The notes: a model not told the origin generated them from the sequence alone. A DNA stretch of 64,000 nt from Pseudonocardia sp. TRM90224 (GCF_021245725.1 NZ_JAJGSX010000023.1:62001-126000); one strand, 5' to 3'; counted from the stretch's first letter, positions 51,489 to 60,404 are shown. A program made the numbers and translations.

Positions 51489-53074
51489 ACGGCGCCCAGG
51501 CGCTGCTGCGGGCACTGCTCGCCGGCGGCGTGGACGTCTGCTTCGCCAACCCCGGCACGTCGGAGATGCATTTCGTCGCGGCGCTCGACGACGTGCCGCG
51601 GATGCGCGGCGTACTGGCGCTGTTCGAGGGGGTCGCCACCGGCGCCGCCGACGGGTACGCCCGCATGGCCGGCCGCCCGGCCGCGACGCTCCTGCACCTC
51701 GGGCCGGGCCTCGGCAACGGGCTCGCCAACCTGCACAACGCGCGCCGCGCCGGCACCCCGCTGGTGAACGTCGTCGGCGACCACGCGACGGACCACGTGA
51801 AGTACGACGCGCCGCTGCAGTCCGACATCGCGGCGGTCGCGGGCTCGGTGTCGGGGTGGCTGCGGCACAGCACCTCGGCCCGCGACGTGGCGGCCGATGC
51901 CGCCGCGGCCGTGGCGGCGGCCCGCGCGGGCACGATCGCCACCCTCGTGCTGCCCGCGGACGTCAGCTGGGACGAGATCGACGGAGACGAGGTCGAAGGG
52001 GTCGAGCACTCCGATCCTCCGGTCGTCGAGGTGCGGCAGACCCGTCCTGCCGACCCCTCGGCCGTCGAGGCCGCAGCCGCCGCGCTCACCTCCGGCGAGC
52101 CGTGCGTGCTGCTGGTCGGCGGCGACGCCACCCGGGCAGCAGGTCTGGCCGCCGCGAACAGGATCGCCGCAGCGACCGGCGCGAAGCTGCTCGCCGAGAC
52201 GTTCCCCGCTCGGCTGGAGCGCGGCGCCGGCGTCGCGCCGGTCGACCGGCTCGGCTACCTCGCCGCGGCGGCCGTCCACCAGCTGGGCGCCGCGCGGCAC
52301 GTCGTGCTGGTCGGGGCGCGCTCCCCGGTGACGTTCTTCGCCTACCCCGGCAAACCCGGCGACCTGGTGCCCGACGGCGCCGCCGTGCACGAGGTGGTGG
52401 CGAAGGAGGACGCGCGCGACGGCGTGGCGACCGCCGCACTCGAGGAGCTCGCCGAGCTGCTCGCCCCCGGGACCACGGCGACACCCGCCGCGCTCGCCCG
52501 CCCGGCCCTCCCGAGCGGCCCGCTCACGGCGGAGACGGCGGCCGCCGTGATCGGCGCGCTGCTGCCGGAAGGCGCGATCGTCGTCGACGAGTCGGTGACG
52601 TCGGGGCTCGGGCTGCCCGGCGCCACGGCGGGCGCGCCGCAGCACGACGTGCTGACGCTGACCGGCGGCGCGATCGGCTACGGCCTCCCCGCGGCGACCG
52701 GCGCGGCTGTGGCCTGCCCCGACCGGCCCGTTTGGTGCCTGCAGGCCGACGGCAGCGCGATGTACACGATCTCGGCATTGTGGACGCACGCGCGCGAAGG
52801 CCTCGACATCACGACCGTCATCTACAACAACAGCGCCTACGCCATCCTGCGGATGGAACTGCAGCAGGTGGGCGCCGCCTCGGCCCGCGAGCGCGCCCGC
52901 GCGCTGTTCGACCTCGGTGGCCCGCAGCTCGACTTCGTCGCCATCGCGAAGGGCATGGGCGTGCCCGCGGTGCGGGCCGACACCGCCGAGGGGTTCGCCG
53001 AGGCGTTGCGGCGCGCTGCCGCGGAGCCCGGCCCGCATCTGGTCGAGGCGATGGTGCCGCCGCTCGTCCCGTGA
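51485..53074 (+). CDS. ThDP-dependent enzyme, acetolactate synthase-like
   Basis: The 529-residue protein has the three domains of pyruvate-oxidase/acetolactate-synthase enzymes. The N-terminal catalytic Glu48 is in LFEGVATGAADGYARM; ThDP and metal binding are seen in LQADGSAMYTISALWTHAREGLDITTVIYNNSAYAILRM (the usual GDG is ADG). A FAD site is not evident. Relatives include decarboxylases and carboligases of 2-oxo acids; no ilvN gene is adjacent, so acetolactate synthase for branched-chain synthesis is unlikely. It is coupled to OsmC, a pairing of unknown meaning. Confidence 0.82.
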   Translation: MNGAQALLRALLAGGVDVCFANPGTSEMHFVAALDDVPRMRGVLALFEGVATGAADGYARMAGRPAATLLHLGPGLGNGLANLHNARRAGTPLVNVVGDHATDHVKYDAPLQSDIAAVAGSVSGWLRHSTSARDVAADAAAAVAAARAGTIATLVLPADVSWDEIDGDEVEGVEHSDPPVVEVRQTRPADPSAVEAAAAALTSGEPCVLLVGGDATRAAGLAAANRIAAATGAKLLAETFPARLERGAGVAPVDRLGYLAAAAVHQLGAARHVVLVGARSPVTFFAYPGKPGDLVPDGAAVHEVVAKEDARDGVATAALEELAELLAPGTTATPAALARPALPSGPLTAETAAAVIGALLPEGAIVVDESVTSGLGLPGATAGAPQHDVLTLTGGAIGYGLPAATGAAVACPDRPVWCLQADGSAMYTISALWTHAREGLDITTVIYNNSAYAILRMELQQVGAASARERARALFDLGGPQLDFVAIAKGMGVPAVRADTAEGFAEALRRAAAEPGPHLVEAMVPPLVP

Positions 53075-53087
53075 ATCATCAACATCA

Positions 53088-53113
53088 ACGGTACGTGCAG
53101 GTGCACGTACCGT
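53088..53113 (+). terminator. Perfect hairpin terminator after the ThDP gene
   Basis: ACGGTACGTGCA and TGCACGTACCGT form a 12-bp perfect stem with a 2-nt loop (GG), starting 14 bp after the stop codon. The following 250 bp (53114-53361) hold the promoter of the MEDS genes but no clear element beyond a GGAGTAACCCC tract. Confidence 0.7.
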
Positions 53114-53361
53114 CCGTGGTCGACGCGACCATGCCGTTCGTCGCGCGTCAGCGGTCGCTCGGCGCGTCGCACCCCTCGTGAACCGGGAGTAACCCCTTCA
53201 GGCGGACGTACAGTATCTCCAAGGTAACGCTGTGTCGATCATCGGTGGGGTCGATCAACGGTGGGCGCGAACATCGGGGTGCGCCCTTCGCGACCGCTCG
53301 GTGACGGCCACTGGCGGTCCGCCATACCGCCAGCCGCGGCCGCCGATCGGGAGCCGGGTCC

Positions 53362-54282
53362 ATGGAGAGCGTGATGACGAGAACGGTCGAGGACATGACG
53401 TCCGTCGACCACGCTTGCGCCGTCCCGGTCAGCGACGAGCAGCTCTGGGAGATGACCGCGGCCTTCGTCGCCGGCGGCCTCGCCGCGGGTGAGCAGGTGC
53501 TCTACTTCGACGACGGCACCGCGACCGACGTGCTGGCCCGCCTCGCCGACGACCGCGTCCCCGTCGAGCGGCCGATGGCGCAGGGGCAGCTCGCGATCGT
53601 GCCGCCCGACACCACGCGTACGGCGCTGCGCAGCCCCGTCCCGCAGGTGAAGCAGATAGTCGGCACCGCGATCGACGGCGCGCTGCAGAAGGGGTTCCCG
53701 GCCGTCCGGCTCACCGGGCAGCTCAGCTACGCGCTGCAACGCGCCGGCGGGGTCTCGCTGCGCGAGTACGACGACGCCATCGACGAGGTCATCCGCGACC
53801 GCCCCGCGCGCGTGCTGTGCTTCTACGACCGGCGCCGCTTCCCCGACGAGGCGATCGACGAGCTGCGCGCCCAGCACCACACCGAGGTCGCGGTCCCCGC
53901 GATCTACGACGACAACCTGCTGCGGATCACCAGCGACCGCACCGGATCCGCGCGGCTGGCCGGCGAGATCGACCACAGCAACCGCCCCCGGATCCGCCGG
54001 CTGCTCGACACGACGCTCGACCAGGCGCTGCGCTCGCACTCCGCGCCCAGCGACATCACGCTCGACCTGTCGTCGCTGCGGTTCCTCGACGTCGCGGGCG
54101 CGGTGAGCCTCGTGCACGCGGCGGAGGAGTTCCCGAGCACCCACCGGCTCGTACTGCTCGGCGTGCGGCCGCGGGTGGCGAGGGTGCTGGATCGGTGCGG
54201 TGCGCCGTTCGCAGCCCAGCTCGTCCTCAATCAGCCGGAGACCCGGACGACCCACGACGGCGCCCACGCCGCGGCAGGGTGA
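53362..54282 (+). CDS. MEDS-domain plus STAS-domain protein
   Basis: The 306-residue protein has an N-terminal MEDS (methanogen/methylotroph DcmR sensory) domain: HACAVPVSDEQLWEMTAAFVAGGLAAGEQVLYFDDGTA and RVLCFYDRRRFPDEAIDELRAQH, followed by a STAS domain (ARLAGEIDHSNRPRIRRLLD, ITLDLSSLRFLDVAGAVSLVHAA) like anti-sigma antagonists. The MEDS part is thought to sense a small ligand or redox state. Together with the next gene it forms a MEDS-STAS / MEDS-ATPase pair, a partner-switching module. ATG 53362. Confidence 0.82.
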   Translation: MESVMTRTVEDMTSVDHACAVPVSDEQLWEMTAAFVAGGLAAGEQVLYFDDGTATDVLARLADDRVPVERPMAQGQLAIVPPDTTRTALRSPVPQVKQIVGTAIDGALQKGFPAVRLTGQLSYALQRAGGVSLREYDDAIDEVIRDRPARVLCFYDRRRFPDEAIDELRAQHHTEVAVPAIYDDNLLRITSDRTGSARLAGEIDHSNRPRIRRLLDTTLDQALRSHSAPSDITLDLSSLRFLDVAGAVSLVHAAEEFPSTHRLVLLGVRPRVARVLDRCGAPFAAQLVLNQPETRTTHDGAHAAAG

Positions 54283-54292
54283 GGCAGCAGCG

Positions 54293-55246
54293 GTGAAGGT
54301 CGAGAACACCCGCAGGGCCGAGGCCGTCCGGCTGCGCCACGCCGCGGCCTTCTACGGGTCGAACGAACAGCTGCTGCAGATGATGCTGCCGATCGTCAGC
54401 GGCGGCCTCGCGCGCGGCGAACCGGTGGCCGTCGCGGTCCGACCGTCCACCGAGGAATCGCTGTACGCCGCGATCGGCGACCCGGCGGGGCTCATCGTCC
54501 TGGCGCAGCCGGAGGGCACCGACATCGAATCGGGGCAGAGCGTCGCCGCGAACCGGGCCCGTGAGCTGCGCGAGCTCACAGCAACGGCCGGGCCGGCCAC
54601 CGTGGTCAGCGAGCACTGGAGCGTTCTGGACGGCGCCGACGGCAGCTTCTGGACCGAGCTGGACGCCGCTGTCAACGTCGCGCTCTCCGACCTCCCGATC
54701 GAGCTCACGTGCTTCTTCCCGGAGATTCCACTCCATCAGGCGATATTGGACGGTGCAGCGCGTAACCATCCGCTGCTGCTCTCAGGCGGCGAGCTGCGGC
54801 ACAACCCGTCGTTCCGCAACCCGCGCGACGTGCTCGCGGAGCGGCCCGCTCCGGCACCGGTCCTGCTCGGCGCCCCCGACCTGCGGCTGACGTTCGGCGC
54901 GTGGCAGCTCAACGAGGTCCGCGAGGCCGTCGAACACGCCCTGACGAGCGCGGACTACGGCGCGGGCCGCGCCGAGGACGTCGTGCTCGCGGTCAACGAG
55001 GTAGCCACGAACGCCGTCGAGCACGGCGGGGGCGAGGCCATGATCTGCGTCTGGCTGGGCAACGACGGGTTCACCTGCGAGATCCACGACCGCGGCGCGC
55101 TGGGCGACCCGCTGCCCGGGCTGCAGGCCCCGCACCCGTCCGAGCCCCGCGGAAGGGGTGTCTGGATCGCCCGGCAGCTGTGCGACACCCTCCACGTGTG
55201 GGCGGACGGAACAGGCACCCACGTGCGAATGCGTGCCGCACGGTGA
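54293..55246 (+). CDS. MEDS-domain anti-sigma regulatory kinase (RsbA-like)
   Basis: The 317-residue protein has an N-terminal MEDS domain (RLRHAAAFYGSNEQLLQMMLPIVSGGLARGEPVAVAV) and a C-terminal HATPase_c domain of the RsbW/SpoIIAB type: VVLAVNEVATNAVEHGGGEAMICVWL (N box) and RGRGVWIARQLCDTLHVWADGTGTHVRM. It likely phosphorylates or binds an antagonist such as the MEDS-STAS partner and blocks a sigma factor. GTG 54293 lies 10 bp after the upstream stop. No sigma gene is adjacent. Confidence 0.82.
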   Translation: MKVENTRRAEAVRLRHAAAFYGSNEQLLQMMLPIVSGGLARGEPVAVAVRPSTEESLYAAIGDPAGLIVLAQPEGTDIESGQSVAANRARELRELTATAGPATVVSEHWSVLDGADGSFWTELDAAVNVALSDLPIELTCFFPEIPLHQAILDGAARNHPLLLSGGELRHNPSFRNPRDVLAERPAPAPVLLGAPDLRLTFGAWQLNEVREAVEHALTSADYGAGRAEDVVLAVNEVATNAVEHGGGEAMICVWLGNDGFTCEIHDRGALGDPLPGLQAPHPSEPRGRGVWIARQLCDTLHVWADGTGTHVRMRAAR

Positions 55247-55411
55247 GTATGATGCGCACGGAACGTCACCCGGACGGCGGCATTGTCGCTGGAACTGTGA
55301 CGCACATGCCCCTTGGCAAGCCGCCTCACACGGAGAACACTTCTCCGCGGACTCGGCGCCAGGAGGCTGCAGGCGAGTCAACTACGGGCACGACCGATAC
55401 TTGGGACAATC

Positions 55412-56275
55412 ATGTCTGACGATCAGCGACGATCCTCCGCGAACCACCGCGGATCGGGCCTTCGCGTCACGGTCCTCGGTTCGTTCACCCTGACCGTGGA
55501 CGGCAGCGCCGTCCCGCTGGGGGTCGACTCCCGGCGTCTCGTCGCATACCTGGCGGTGCACCCCCGTCCGCAGCAGCGTGCAGCGCTCGCTGCCGACCTC
55601 TGGCCCGGTGTGCCCGCCGCCGCCGCGGTGCGGCTGCTCGACGAAGCAGTCACGGCCGTCGCCGTACCCGGGCTGCTCGACGAGGCCGGCAACGACTCCC
55701 CCATCGCGCTCGCCCCGGCCGTCGAGGTCGACCTCGCGCAGGCGATGCGTCTCATCAGGACGCTGCCGGAGACCCCGGCCGTCGAGCCCACCGACACCTC
55801 CCTCCTCGACGCCGACATCCTCCCCGGCTGGACGGCCGCCTGGATCGCGATCGAGCGCGAGCGCTTCCGCCAGCTGCGCCTGCACGCGATGGAGGAGCGC
55901 AGCCTCCGCCTCGCCGCCGCCGCCCGGTTCGACGACGCCGTCGCCATGGCCAAGCGCGCTGTGCACGCCGCACCGAGCCGGGAGAGCGCCCGCAGGGCCC
56001 TCATCGAGGCCTACCTCGCGCACGGCGACATCGCGGCCGCCGTCGCCGAGTACGACGAGTACCAGGAGCTCCTGCGGTCCAGCGTGGGCGGGCCCACCAC
56101 CACCGGGCTCGACGGGCTGCTCCCGCCCTCGCCCGTGTGGCCCGTCCTGCGTGCCCGCAGCCCGATGCCGCGCTCGGCAGTGCAGCTGCCGGGCATCCGC
56201 GCGGTCCGCGGCGGCTACGGCGGCGGCCGCAGGCTCGTCGCCGGCGGTTCGATCCCGGGCAACCACGCCCGCTAG
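55412..56275 (+). CDS. SARP/BTAD-family transcriptional regulator
   Basis: The 287-residue protein has an N-terminal winged helix of the OmpR/SARP type (LRVTVLGSFTLTVDGSAVPLGVDSRRLVAYLAVHP, AALAADLWPGVP) and a BTAD-like helical part (WTAAWIAIERERFRQLRLHAMEERSLRLAAAARFDDAVAMAKRAVHAAPSRESARRALIEAYLAHGD). The DNA-recognition helix region is shorter than in classic SARPs. A Gly/Arg-rich tail (RAVRGGYGGGRRLVAGG) ends it. ATG 55412; the 165 bp before it show no clear gene. Its stop overlaps the convergent PucR stop by 4 bp. Confidence 0.75.
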   Translation: MSDDQRRSSANHRGSGLRVTVLGSFTLTVDGSAVPLGVDSRRLVAYLAVHPRPQQRAALAADLWPGVPAAAAVRLLDEAVTAVAVPGLLDEAGNDSPIALAPAVEVDLAQAMRLIRTLPETPAVEPTDTSLLDADILPGWTAAWIAIERERFRQLRLHAMEERSLRLAAAARFDDAVAMAKRAVHAAPSRESARRALIEAYLAHGDIAAAVAEYDEYQELLRSSVGGPTTTGLDGLLPPSPVWPVLRARSPMPRSAVQLPGIRAVRGGYGGGRRLVAGGSIPGNHAR

Positions 56276-57375
56276 CTCGGCTGCTCCATCAAACACGCCA
56301 CGTAGAGGGCGAGCGCCTGCTTGCGGTCGCGCAGATCGCTGCCGGTGAGGCGTTCGATCTTCGCGAGCCGGTAGACGAGCGTGTTGCGGTGCACGTGCAG
56401 CGCCTCGGCGGCGCGGACGAGGTGGAAGCCCTGCTCCGCCCAGCACAGCGCGGTGGCGCGCAGCTCGGCCCAATCGGGCCGCTGCGGTAGCGGGCCGAGC
56501 ACCGCATCGCCGAACCGGCGCCGGGCCCGCACGCCCACCGTCGCGAGCAGCTGATGCATGCGGTGGTCCCCGATCCGCGCGACCGCGCACCCGCCGGCCG
56601 CGAGCCGCAGCGCGCTCGTGGCGTCGGCGATCGAGTCGCGCAGGCCCAACACGTCGCCGGCGGGGTCGCCGACGCCCACGGTGTCGCCCGCGCCGTGCTG
56701 GAGCACCCCGGCGACGCGGTCGACCGCGGCGCGGACCGCCGTCACCTCGTCCGTCCGCGGCAGCCGGTGCAGCACGGCCACCTGCGAGCTGCCGAGCGCG
56801 CCCACGACGTCCTGCGGGTCGTGCAGCGCCTCACGGACCGCTCGGAGCACCGCAGGCACCCGGCTGGTCTCGATCACCAGCGCGACCCGGCGCAGCCGCA
56901 GGTCGTGGCCCAGCTCGTGGGCGGCCGACTCGACCTGCCGCGCCGGGACGATCTCGGGGTCGTGGTGGGCGATCTCGCGCAGCAGGTCGGTGACGGCCTT
57001 CTCCCTGACCAGCCTCGTCGTGAGCAGCGACGACTCGCGCAGCAGCAGCTCCGTCTGGCTGCGCACCACGAGCCCGAACCGGCGCACCGCCGACGGCGCA
57101 CCGGTGAGCCCGACGGTGCCGACGACCGCACCGTCGAGCCGGATCGGAAGCGTGATGCCGTGGCGCACCCCGGACAACCGTCGCGCCTGCTCGCCGCTAT
57201 GCGTCGCGGCGCGCTCGGTCCGCACGACCTCGACCGACGCCTCGTGGAAGGTGCCGACCCGCGACGGGTCGCCATTGCCCAGCACGATCCCGGCCCGGTC
57301 GGTGATCATGACGTTGAACCCGATGATCGCGCTGGTCTCGCTGGCGATCTCCTGGGCGAGTGATGGTGTGAGCAC
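56272..57375 (-). CDS. PucR/CdaR-family transcriptional regulator
   Basis: The 367-residue protein has an N-terminal CdaR sugar-diacid-recognition domain (TPSLAQEIASETSAIIGFNVMITDRAGIVLGNGDPSRVGTFHEAS and RHGITLPIRLDGAVVGTVGLTG) and a C-terminal PucR helix-turn-helix (LHVHRNTLVYRLAKIERLTGSDLRDRKQALALYVACL). Such activators respond to a small acid or purine-type ligand. GTG 57375 has AGGAG at spacing 8. It is divergent from the symporter/oxidoreductase operon and probably controls it through the palindrome at 57433-57456. Confidence 0.85.
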   Translation of the reverse strand: MLTPSLAQEIASETSAIIGFNVMITDRAGIVLGNGDPSRVGTFHEASVEVVRTERAATHSGEQARRLSGVRHGITLPIRLDGAVVGTVGLTGAPSAVRRFGLVVRSQTELLLRESSLLTTRLVREKAVTDLLREIAHHDPEIVPARQVESAAHELGHDLRLRRVALVIETSRVPAVLRAVREALHDPQDVVGALGSSQVAVLHRLPRTDEVTAVRAAVDRVAGVLQHGAGDTVGVGDPAGDVLGLRDSIADATSALRLAAGGCAVARIGDHRMHQLLATVGVRARRRFGDAVLGPLPQRPDWAELRATALCWAEQGFHLVRAAEALHVHRNTLVYRLAKIERLTGSDLRDRKQALALYVACLMEQPS

Positions 57376-57432
57376 GAGCACCTCTCCTATACGAGACGTA
57401 CAGTCTGGCGCCGGTCGGAGCCGTTGTCTCCT

Positions 57433-57456
57433 GGACGGTCCGACCGATGACCGTCC
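57433..57456. promoter_or_regulatory. Candidate PucR/CdaR operator
   Basis: GGACGGT (57433-57439) and ACCGTCC (57450-57456) are perfect inverted 7-bp half-sites with a 10-bp spacer in the 133-bp gap between the PucR gene and the symporter operon. Position suits control of both directions. Based on symmetry only. Confidence 0.4.
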
Positions 57457-57508
57457 GCGGGTGCTGTCCCTAGCGTGAGCCACCTCACTCCTGGGCTCGG
57501 AGGTCGCG

Positions 57509-58906
57509 ATGACCGTTCTCGACTGGGTACTGCTCGGCGGCTACTTCGTCCTGCTGGCCGTGATCGGCGTGCAGACGATCCGCCGCGTGCAGAACTCCGA
57601 CGACTTCGCCGTCGCCGGCAACCGGATCATCTGGCCGGTGTTCTTCGGCAGCCTCGCCGCGTCGTTCCTGGGCGGCGGCGCCTCGCTGGGCGTCGCCGGC
57701 AGGACGTTCAGCGACGGGTACGTCTACATGTTCGCGTTCTTCGGCTACGCCGTGAGCTTCCTGCTGATCGGCCTGTTCGTCGCGCCGCGGCTGAAGCGCT
57801 ACCTCGGCGCGCACACCGTCGGCGACGTCATGGAAGAGCACTACGGGCGGGCAGCACGGCTGCTCACCGGCGTGCTGTCGATCCTGCTCTGCGCCGGCAT
57901 CCTCGGCGCGCAGGCGCTGGCCATCGGCACCGTGGTCAACGCGACGCTGCAGCTCCCGGCCACCCCGTCGATCATCATCGGGATGGGCGTCGTGGTGCTC
58001 TACTCGTCGTTCGGCGGTGCCTGGGCGGTCATCCAGACCGACATGCTGCAGTTCGTCTTCCTCGGTGTGTTCATCCCGGTGACCCTCGTGCTCGCGCTGG
58101 GCGAGGTGGGTGGGCCGGCGGCACTCATCGCGGCGCTGCCCGAGGCGCACCTGAGCTTCGGCGGCGGGTACGGAGCGGCCGTGTTCATCGGGCTGTTCGT
58201 CTCGTTCCTGCTCGGCGAGACGCTGGTGCCGCCCTACGCGCAGCGCACGTTCTCCACACCGGACTGTCGGCACGCGCGCATCGGGTTCGCGCTCTCCGGC
58301 GGGTTCGCATTCCTGTTCTACTTCATCGCCGCTTCGATCGGGCTCGTCGCGCTGGTGATGTTCCCGAACATCCCGCCGGACCAGGCGATGCCGACGGTGG
58401 TGATGCAGCTGCTCCCGGCCGGGCTGATCGGGCTCGTCGTCGCGGCGCTGTTGGCCGTCGTGATGTCGACGGCGAGCAGCTACCTCAACTCGATCGCGGT
58501 GGTCTTCGTCAAGGACATCTACCAGCCGTTCGTCAACCCGACCGTCTCGGCGACGAAGCGGCTCTGGCTTGAGCGCGGGCTGTCGCTCGGGGTCGGCGTG
58601 GTCGCGACCGTGTTCGCGCTCTCGGTGCCCTCGATCGTCGACGCGCTGCTCTACTCGTACACGTTCTGGGCGCCGACGATCGTGATCCCGCTGCTCGTCG
58701 CGGTGCTGTTCGGATCGCGGGCGAAGGCGGCCGCGCTCAGCTCGATCGCGGCCGGGATCGTCGTCACCGCCGCTTGGATGATCTTCCTTCAGGAGCCGAC
58801 CGGGCTGGACGGGCTCGTCGTCGGCGCCGCCGCGAACCTCGTCGTGTTCTTCGTGGTCGCTTCACTCACCCGCTCGTCCCGCCGCGCCGTCGCCTCGGAG
58901 GCCTGA
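57509..58906 (+). CDS. Sodium:solute symporter family transporter
   Basis: The 465-residue protein has about 13 membrane helices of the SSS family: DWVLLGGYFVLLAVIGVQTIRRVQNSDDFAVAGNRIIWPVFFGSLAASFLGGGASLGVAGRTFSDGY, RLKRYLGAHTVGDVMEEHYGR and AALLAVVMSTASSYLNSIAVVFVKDIY. It likely takes up an organic acid, amino acid or purine with Na+. ATG 57509 has GGAGG at spacing 5. A 44-codon gene starts 1 bp after its stop and a FAD oxidoreductase follows, so its substrate may be the oxidoreductase's. Confidence 0.88.
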   Translation: MTVLDWVLLGGYFVLLAVIGVQTIRRVQNSDDFAVAGNRIIWPVFFGSLAASFLGGGASLGVAGRTFSDGYVYMFAFFGYAVSFLLIGLFVAPRLKRYLGAHTVGDVMEEHYGRAARLLTGVLSILLCAGILGAQALAIGTVVNATLQLPATPSIIIGMGVVVLYSSFGGAWAVIQTDMLQFVFLGVFIPVTLVLALGEVGGPAALIAALPEAHLSFGGGYGAAVFIGLFVSFLLGETLVPPYAQRTFSTPDCRHARIGFALSGGFAFLFYFIAASIGLVALVMFPNIPPDQAMPTVVMQLLPAGLIGLVVAALLAVVMSTASSYLNSIAVVFVKDIYQPFVNPTVSATKRLWLERGLSLGVGVVATVFALSVPSIVDALLYSYTFWAPTIVIPLLVAVLFGSRAKAAALSSIAAGIVVTAAWMIFLQEPTGLDGLVVGAAANLVVFFVVASLTRSSRRAVASEA

Positions 58907-58907
58907 C

Positions 58908-59042
58908 ATGCTCGCCGTGCTGCTCTACGCCGTCCCCGTGATCGTCATCGCCGCCACGCTCGTGACGGGCTGGCTGGGGCTGCGCTTCTACATCGACGAG
59001 GTCGTCAAGGCGCCCGCCGACGAAGCCCCGGAGCGTCCATGA
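58908..59042 (+). CDS. 44-aa single-span membrane microprotein
   Basis: A complete 44-codon frame, ATG 58908 to TGA 59042, lies exactly between the symporter and the FAD oxidoreductase: 1 bp after the first and overlapping the second by 4 nt (ATGA). It encodes one membrane helix (VLLYAVPVIVIAATLVTGWLGLRFY, about 5-28) followed by an acidic tail (IDEVVKAPADEAPERP). The tight coupling and transmembrane nature suggest a small subunit or partner of the symporter. Family unknown. Confidence 0.7.
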   Translation: MLAVLLYAVPVIVIAATLVTGWLGLRFYIDEVVKAPADEAPERP

Positions 59043-60307
59043 CGGCCGGGTCGATCACGGGCGGGTCGGTCACAGTTGTCGGCGGCGGGATCATCGGCCT
59101 GTGTTCTGCCTTCCACCTGGCCGAGGCCGGGCTGCGGGTGACCGTCGTGGAACGCGGCACGGTCGGCGGCGGGGCGTCGCGCGGGAACGCCGGCGAGATC
59201 TGCCCCGACCTGGTCGCGCCGCTGCCGGCACCGGGTGTGATCGGGCCGGCGCTGCGCGGGCTGCCGCGGCCCGACAGCGCGCTCTACGTGCGGCCCGGCC
59301 TCGACGTCGAGCTGGCCCGGTTCCTGCTGAGGTTCGCCCGCAACACGACTAGGCGCCGGCACGCGGCCGGGACGCGGGCGCTCGCGGCGCTCGCCCGCGA
59401 CACGTTCACGCTCTTCGACGAACTGGCGGCGGCGGGTGCCGACGGGGACGCGGACGCGTCGGGCTTCCTCTTCGCCCACGCGTCGCCCGAGAGCGCGCGG
59501 GCCGCGTTGCGCGAGCACCGCGCGCTCGGCGCTCCGGTCGACGGCGGGCTGCTCCAGGGTGCCGACCTCGCCGCCGCCGAACCCGCGCTCGGCCCGGCCG
59601 CCCGCGCCGGGTACGTGATCCGCGAGCAACGCAGCATCGACCCGTCGCTGTTCGTCGACCGGCTCGCCGCCACCGTGCGCGCGCGGGGCGTCGAGATCGT
59701 CGAAGGGGCCCGCGTGACGGCCGTGACCGAGGACGGCACGCGCGTGCGGGTGCGGACCGTCGTCGGTGATCTCGACGCCGACCACGCCGTCATCGCCGCG
59801 GGAATCTGGTCGCGCGAGCTCTGCCGGCAGCTCGGGGTCGGCATCGGCGTCGTGGCCGGCAAGGGGTACAGCTTCTCGGTCGGTGCGGATGCGCTCCCGC
59901 GCCGTGTCGTGCACCTCGGGGACGCCCGGGTCGTGTTCACGCCGATGGGCAAGCGCCTGCGGGTCGCCGGGACGATGGAGTTCGGGTCGGGTGCCGAGGA
60001 GTTCCACGCCCGCCGGGTGGCCGCGATCGTCGCCGCCGCCCGCGGCTACCTGCCCGACGCCGACTGGGCCGGCCGGCAGGACGAGTGGGTCGGCGCGCGG
60101 GTCATGACCCCCGACGGGCTGCCGCTGATCGGCCCCGTGCCCGGGCGCCACCGCATCCTGCTGGCGTCGGGGCACAACATGCTCGGCCTGATGCTCGCGC
60201 CCGCCACCGGACGGCTCGTCGCGGGATTGGTGACGGGCACCGCCGACCCGGTGGTGGCGGCGCCCCTGGCGCCGGGCCGCCTCGCCCGCCGCGTCCGGCC
60301 GCGGTAG
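59039..60307 (+). CDS. FAD-dependent oxidoreductase, DadA/DAO-like
   Basis: The 422-residue protein has the FAD-binding dinucleotide fold VTVVGGGIIGLCSAFHLAEAG (residues 11-31), GGGASRGNAGEICPDLVAP, and the C-terminal DADWAGRQDEWVGARVMTPDGLPLIGPVPG plus LLASGHNMLGLMLAPATGRLVAGLV. It fits the D-amino-acid dehydrogenase/glycine-oxidase-like DAO family, oxidising an amine or amino acid. It is translationally coupled to the microprotein and co-transcribed with the symporter, so transport and oxidation of the same compound are likely. Its 3' side has a family-A palindrome. Confidence 0.86.
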   Translation: MTAGSITGGSVTVVGGGIIGLCSAFHLAEAGLRVTVVERGTVGGGASRGNAGEICPDLVAPLPAPGVIGPALRGLPRPDSALYVRPGLDVELARFLLRFARNTTRRRHAAGTRALAALARDTFTLFDELAAAGADGDADASGFLFAHASPESARAALREHRALGAPVDGGLLQGADLAAAEPALGPAARAGYVIREQRSIDPSLFVDRLAATVRARGVEIVEGARVTAVTEDGTRVRVRTVVGDLDADHAVIAAGIWSRELCRQLGVGIGVVAGKGYSFSVGADALPRRVVHLGDARVVFTPMGKRLRVAGTMEFGSGAEEFHARRVAAIVAAARGYLPDADWAGRQDEWVGARVMTPDGLPLIGPVPGRHRILLASGHNMLGLMLAPATGRLVAGLVTGTADPVVAAPLAPGRLARRVRPR

Positions 60308-60351
60308 GCGGGACGCGGGCCGACGCGGCGCGGCGGGGTGCCTGCGCGGAC

Positions 60352-60404
60352 GTCAGGAAAGCCACTTTCATGCAACGTGGTTGCATGAAAGTGGCTTTCC
60401 TGAC
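60352..60404. repeat. Family-A palindrome, identical over 53 bp to 27370 copy
   Basis: Perfect 25-nt arms (GTCAGGAAAGCCACTTTCATG...) with loop GTG. It lies between the convergent DadA-like gene (stop 60307) and fgd (stop 60428), fitting a bidirectional terminator. It is identical over its full length to the element inside 27370-27424, in the same orientation. Confidence 0.9.

Noticed and set aside
51485..53074. Housekeeping acetolactate synthase (ilvB)
   Set aside because: No ilvN or ilvC follows, and the active-site neighbourhood FEGVATG and ADG motif differ from IlvB.
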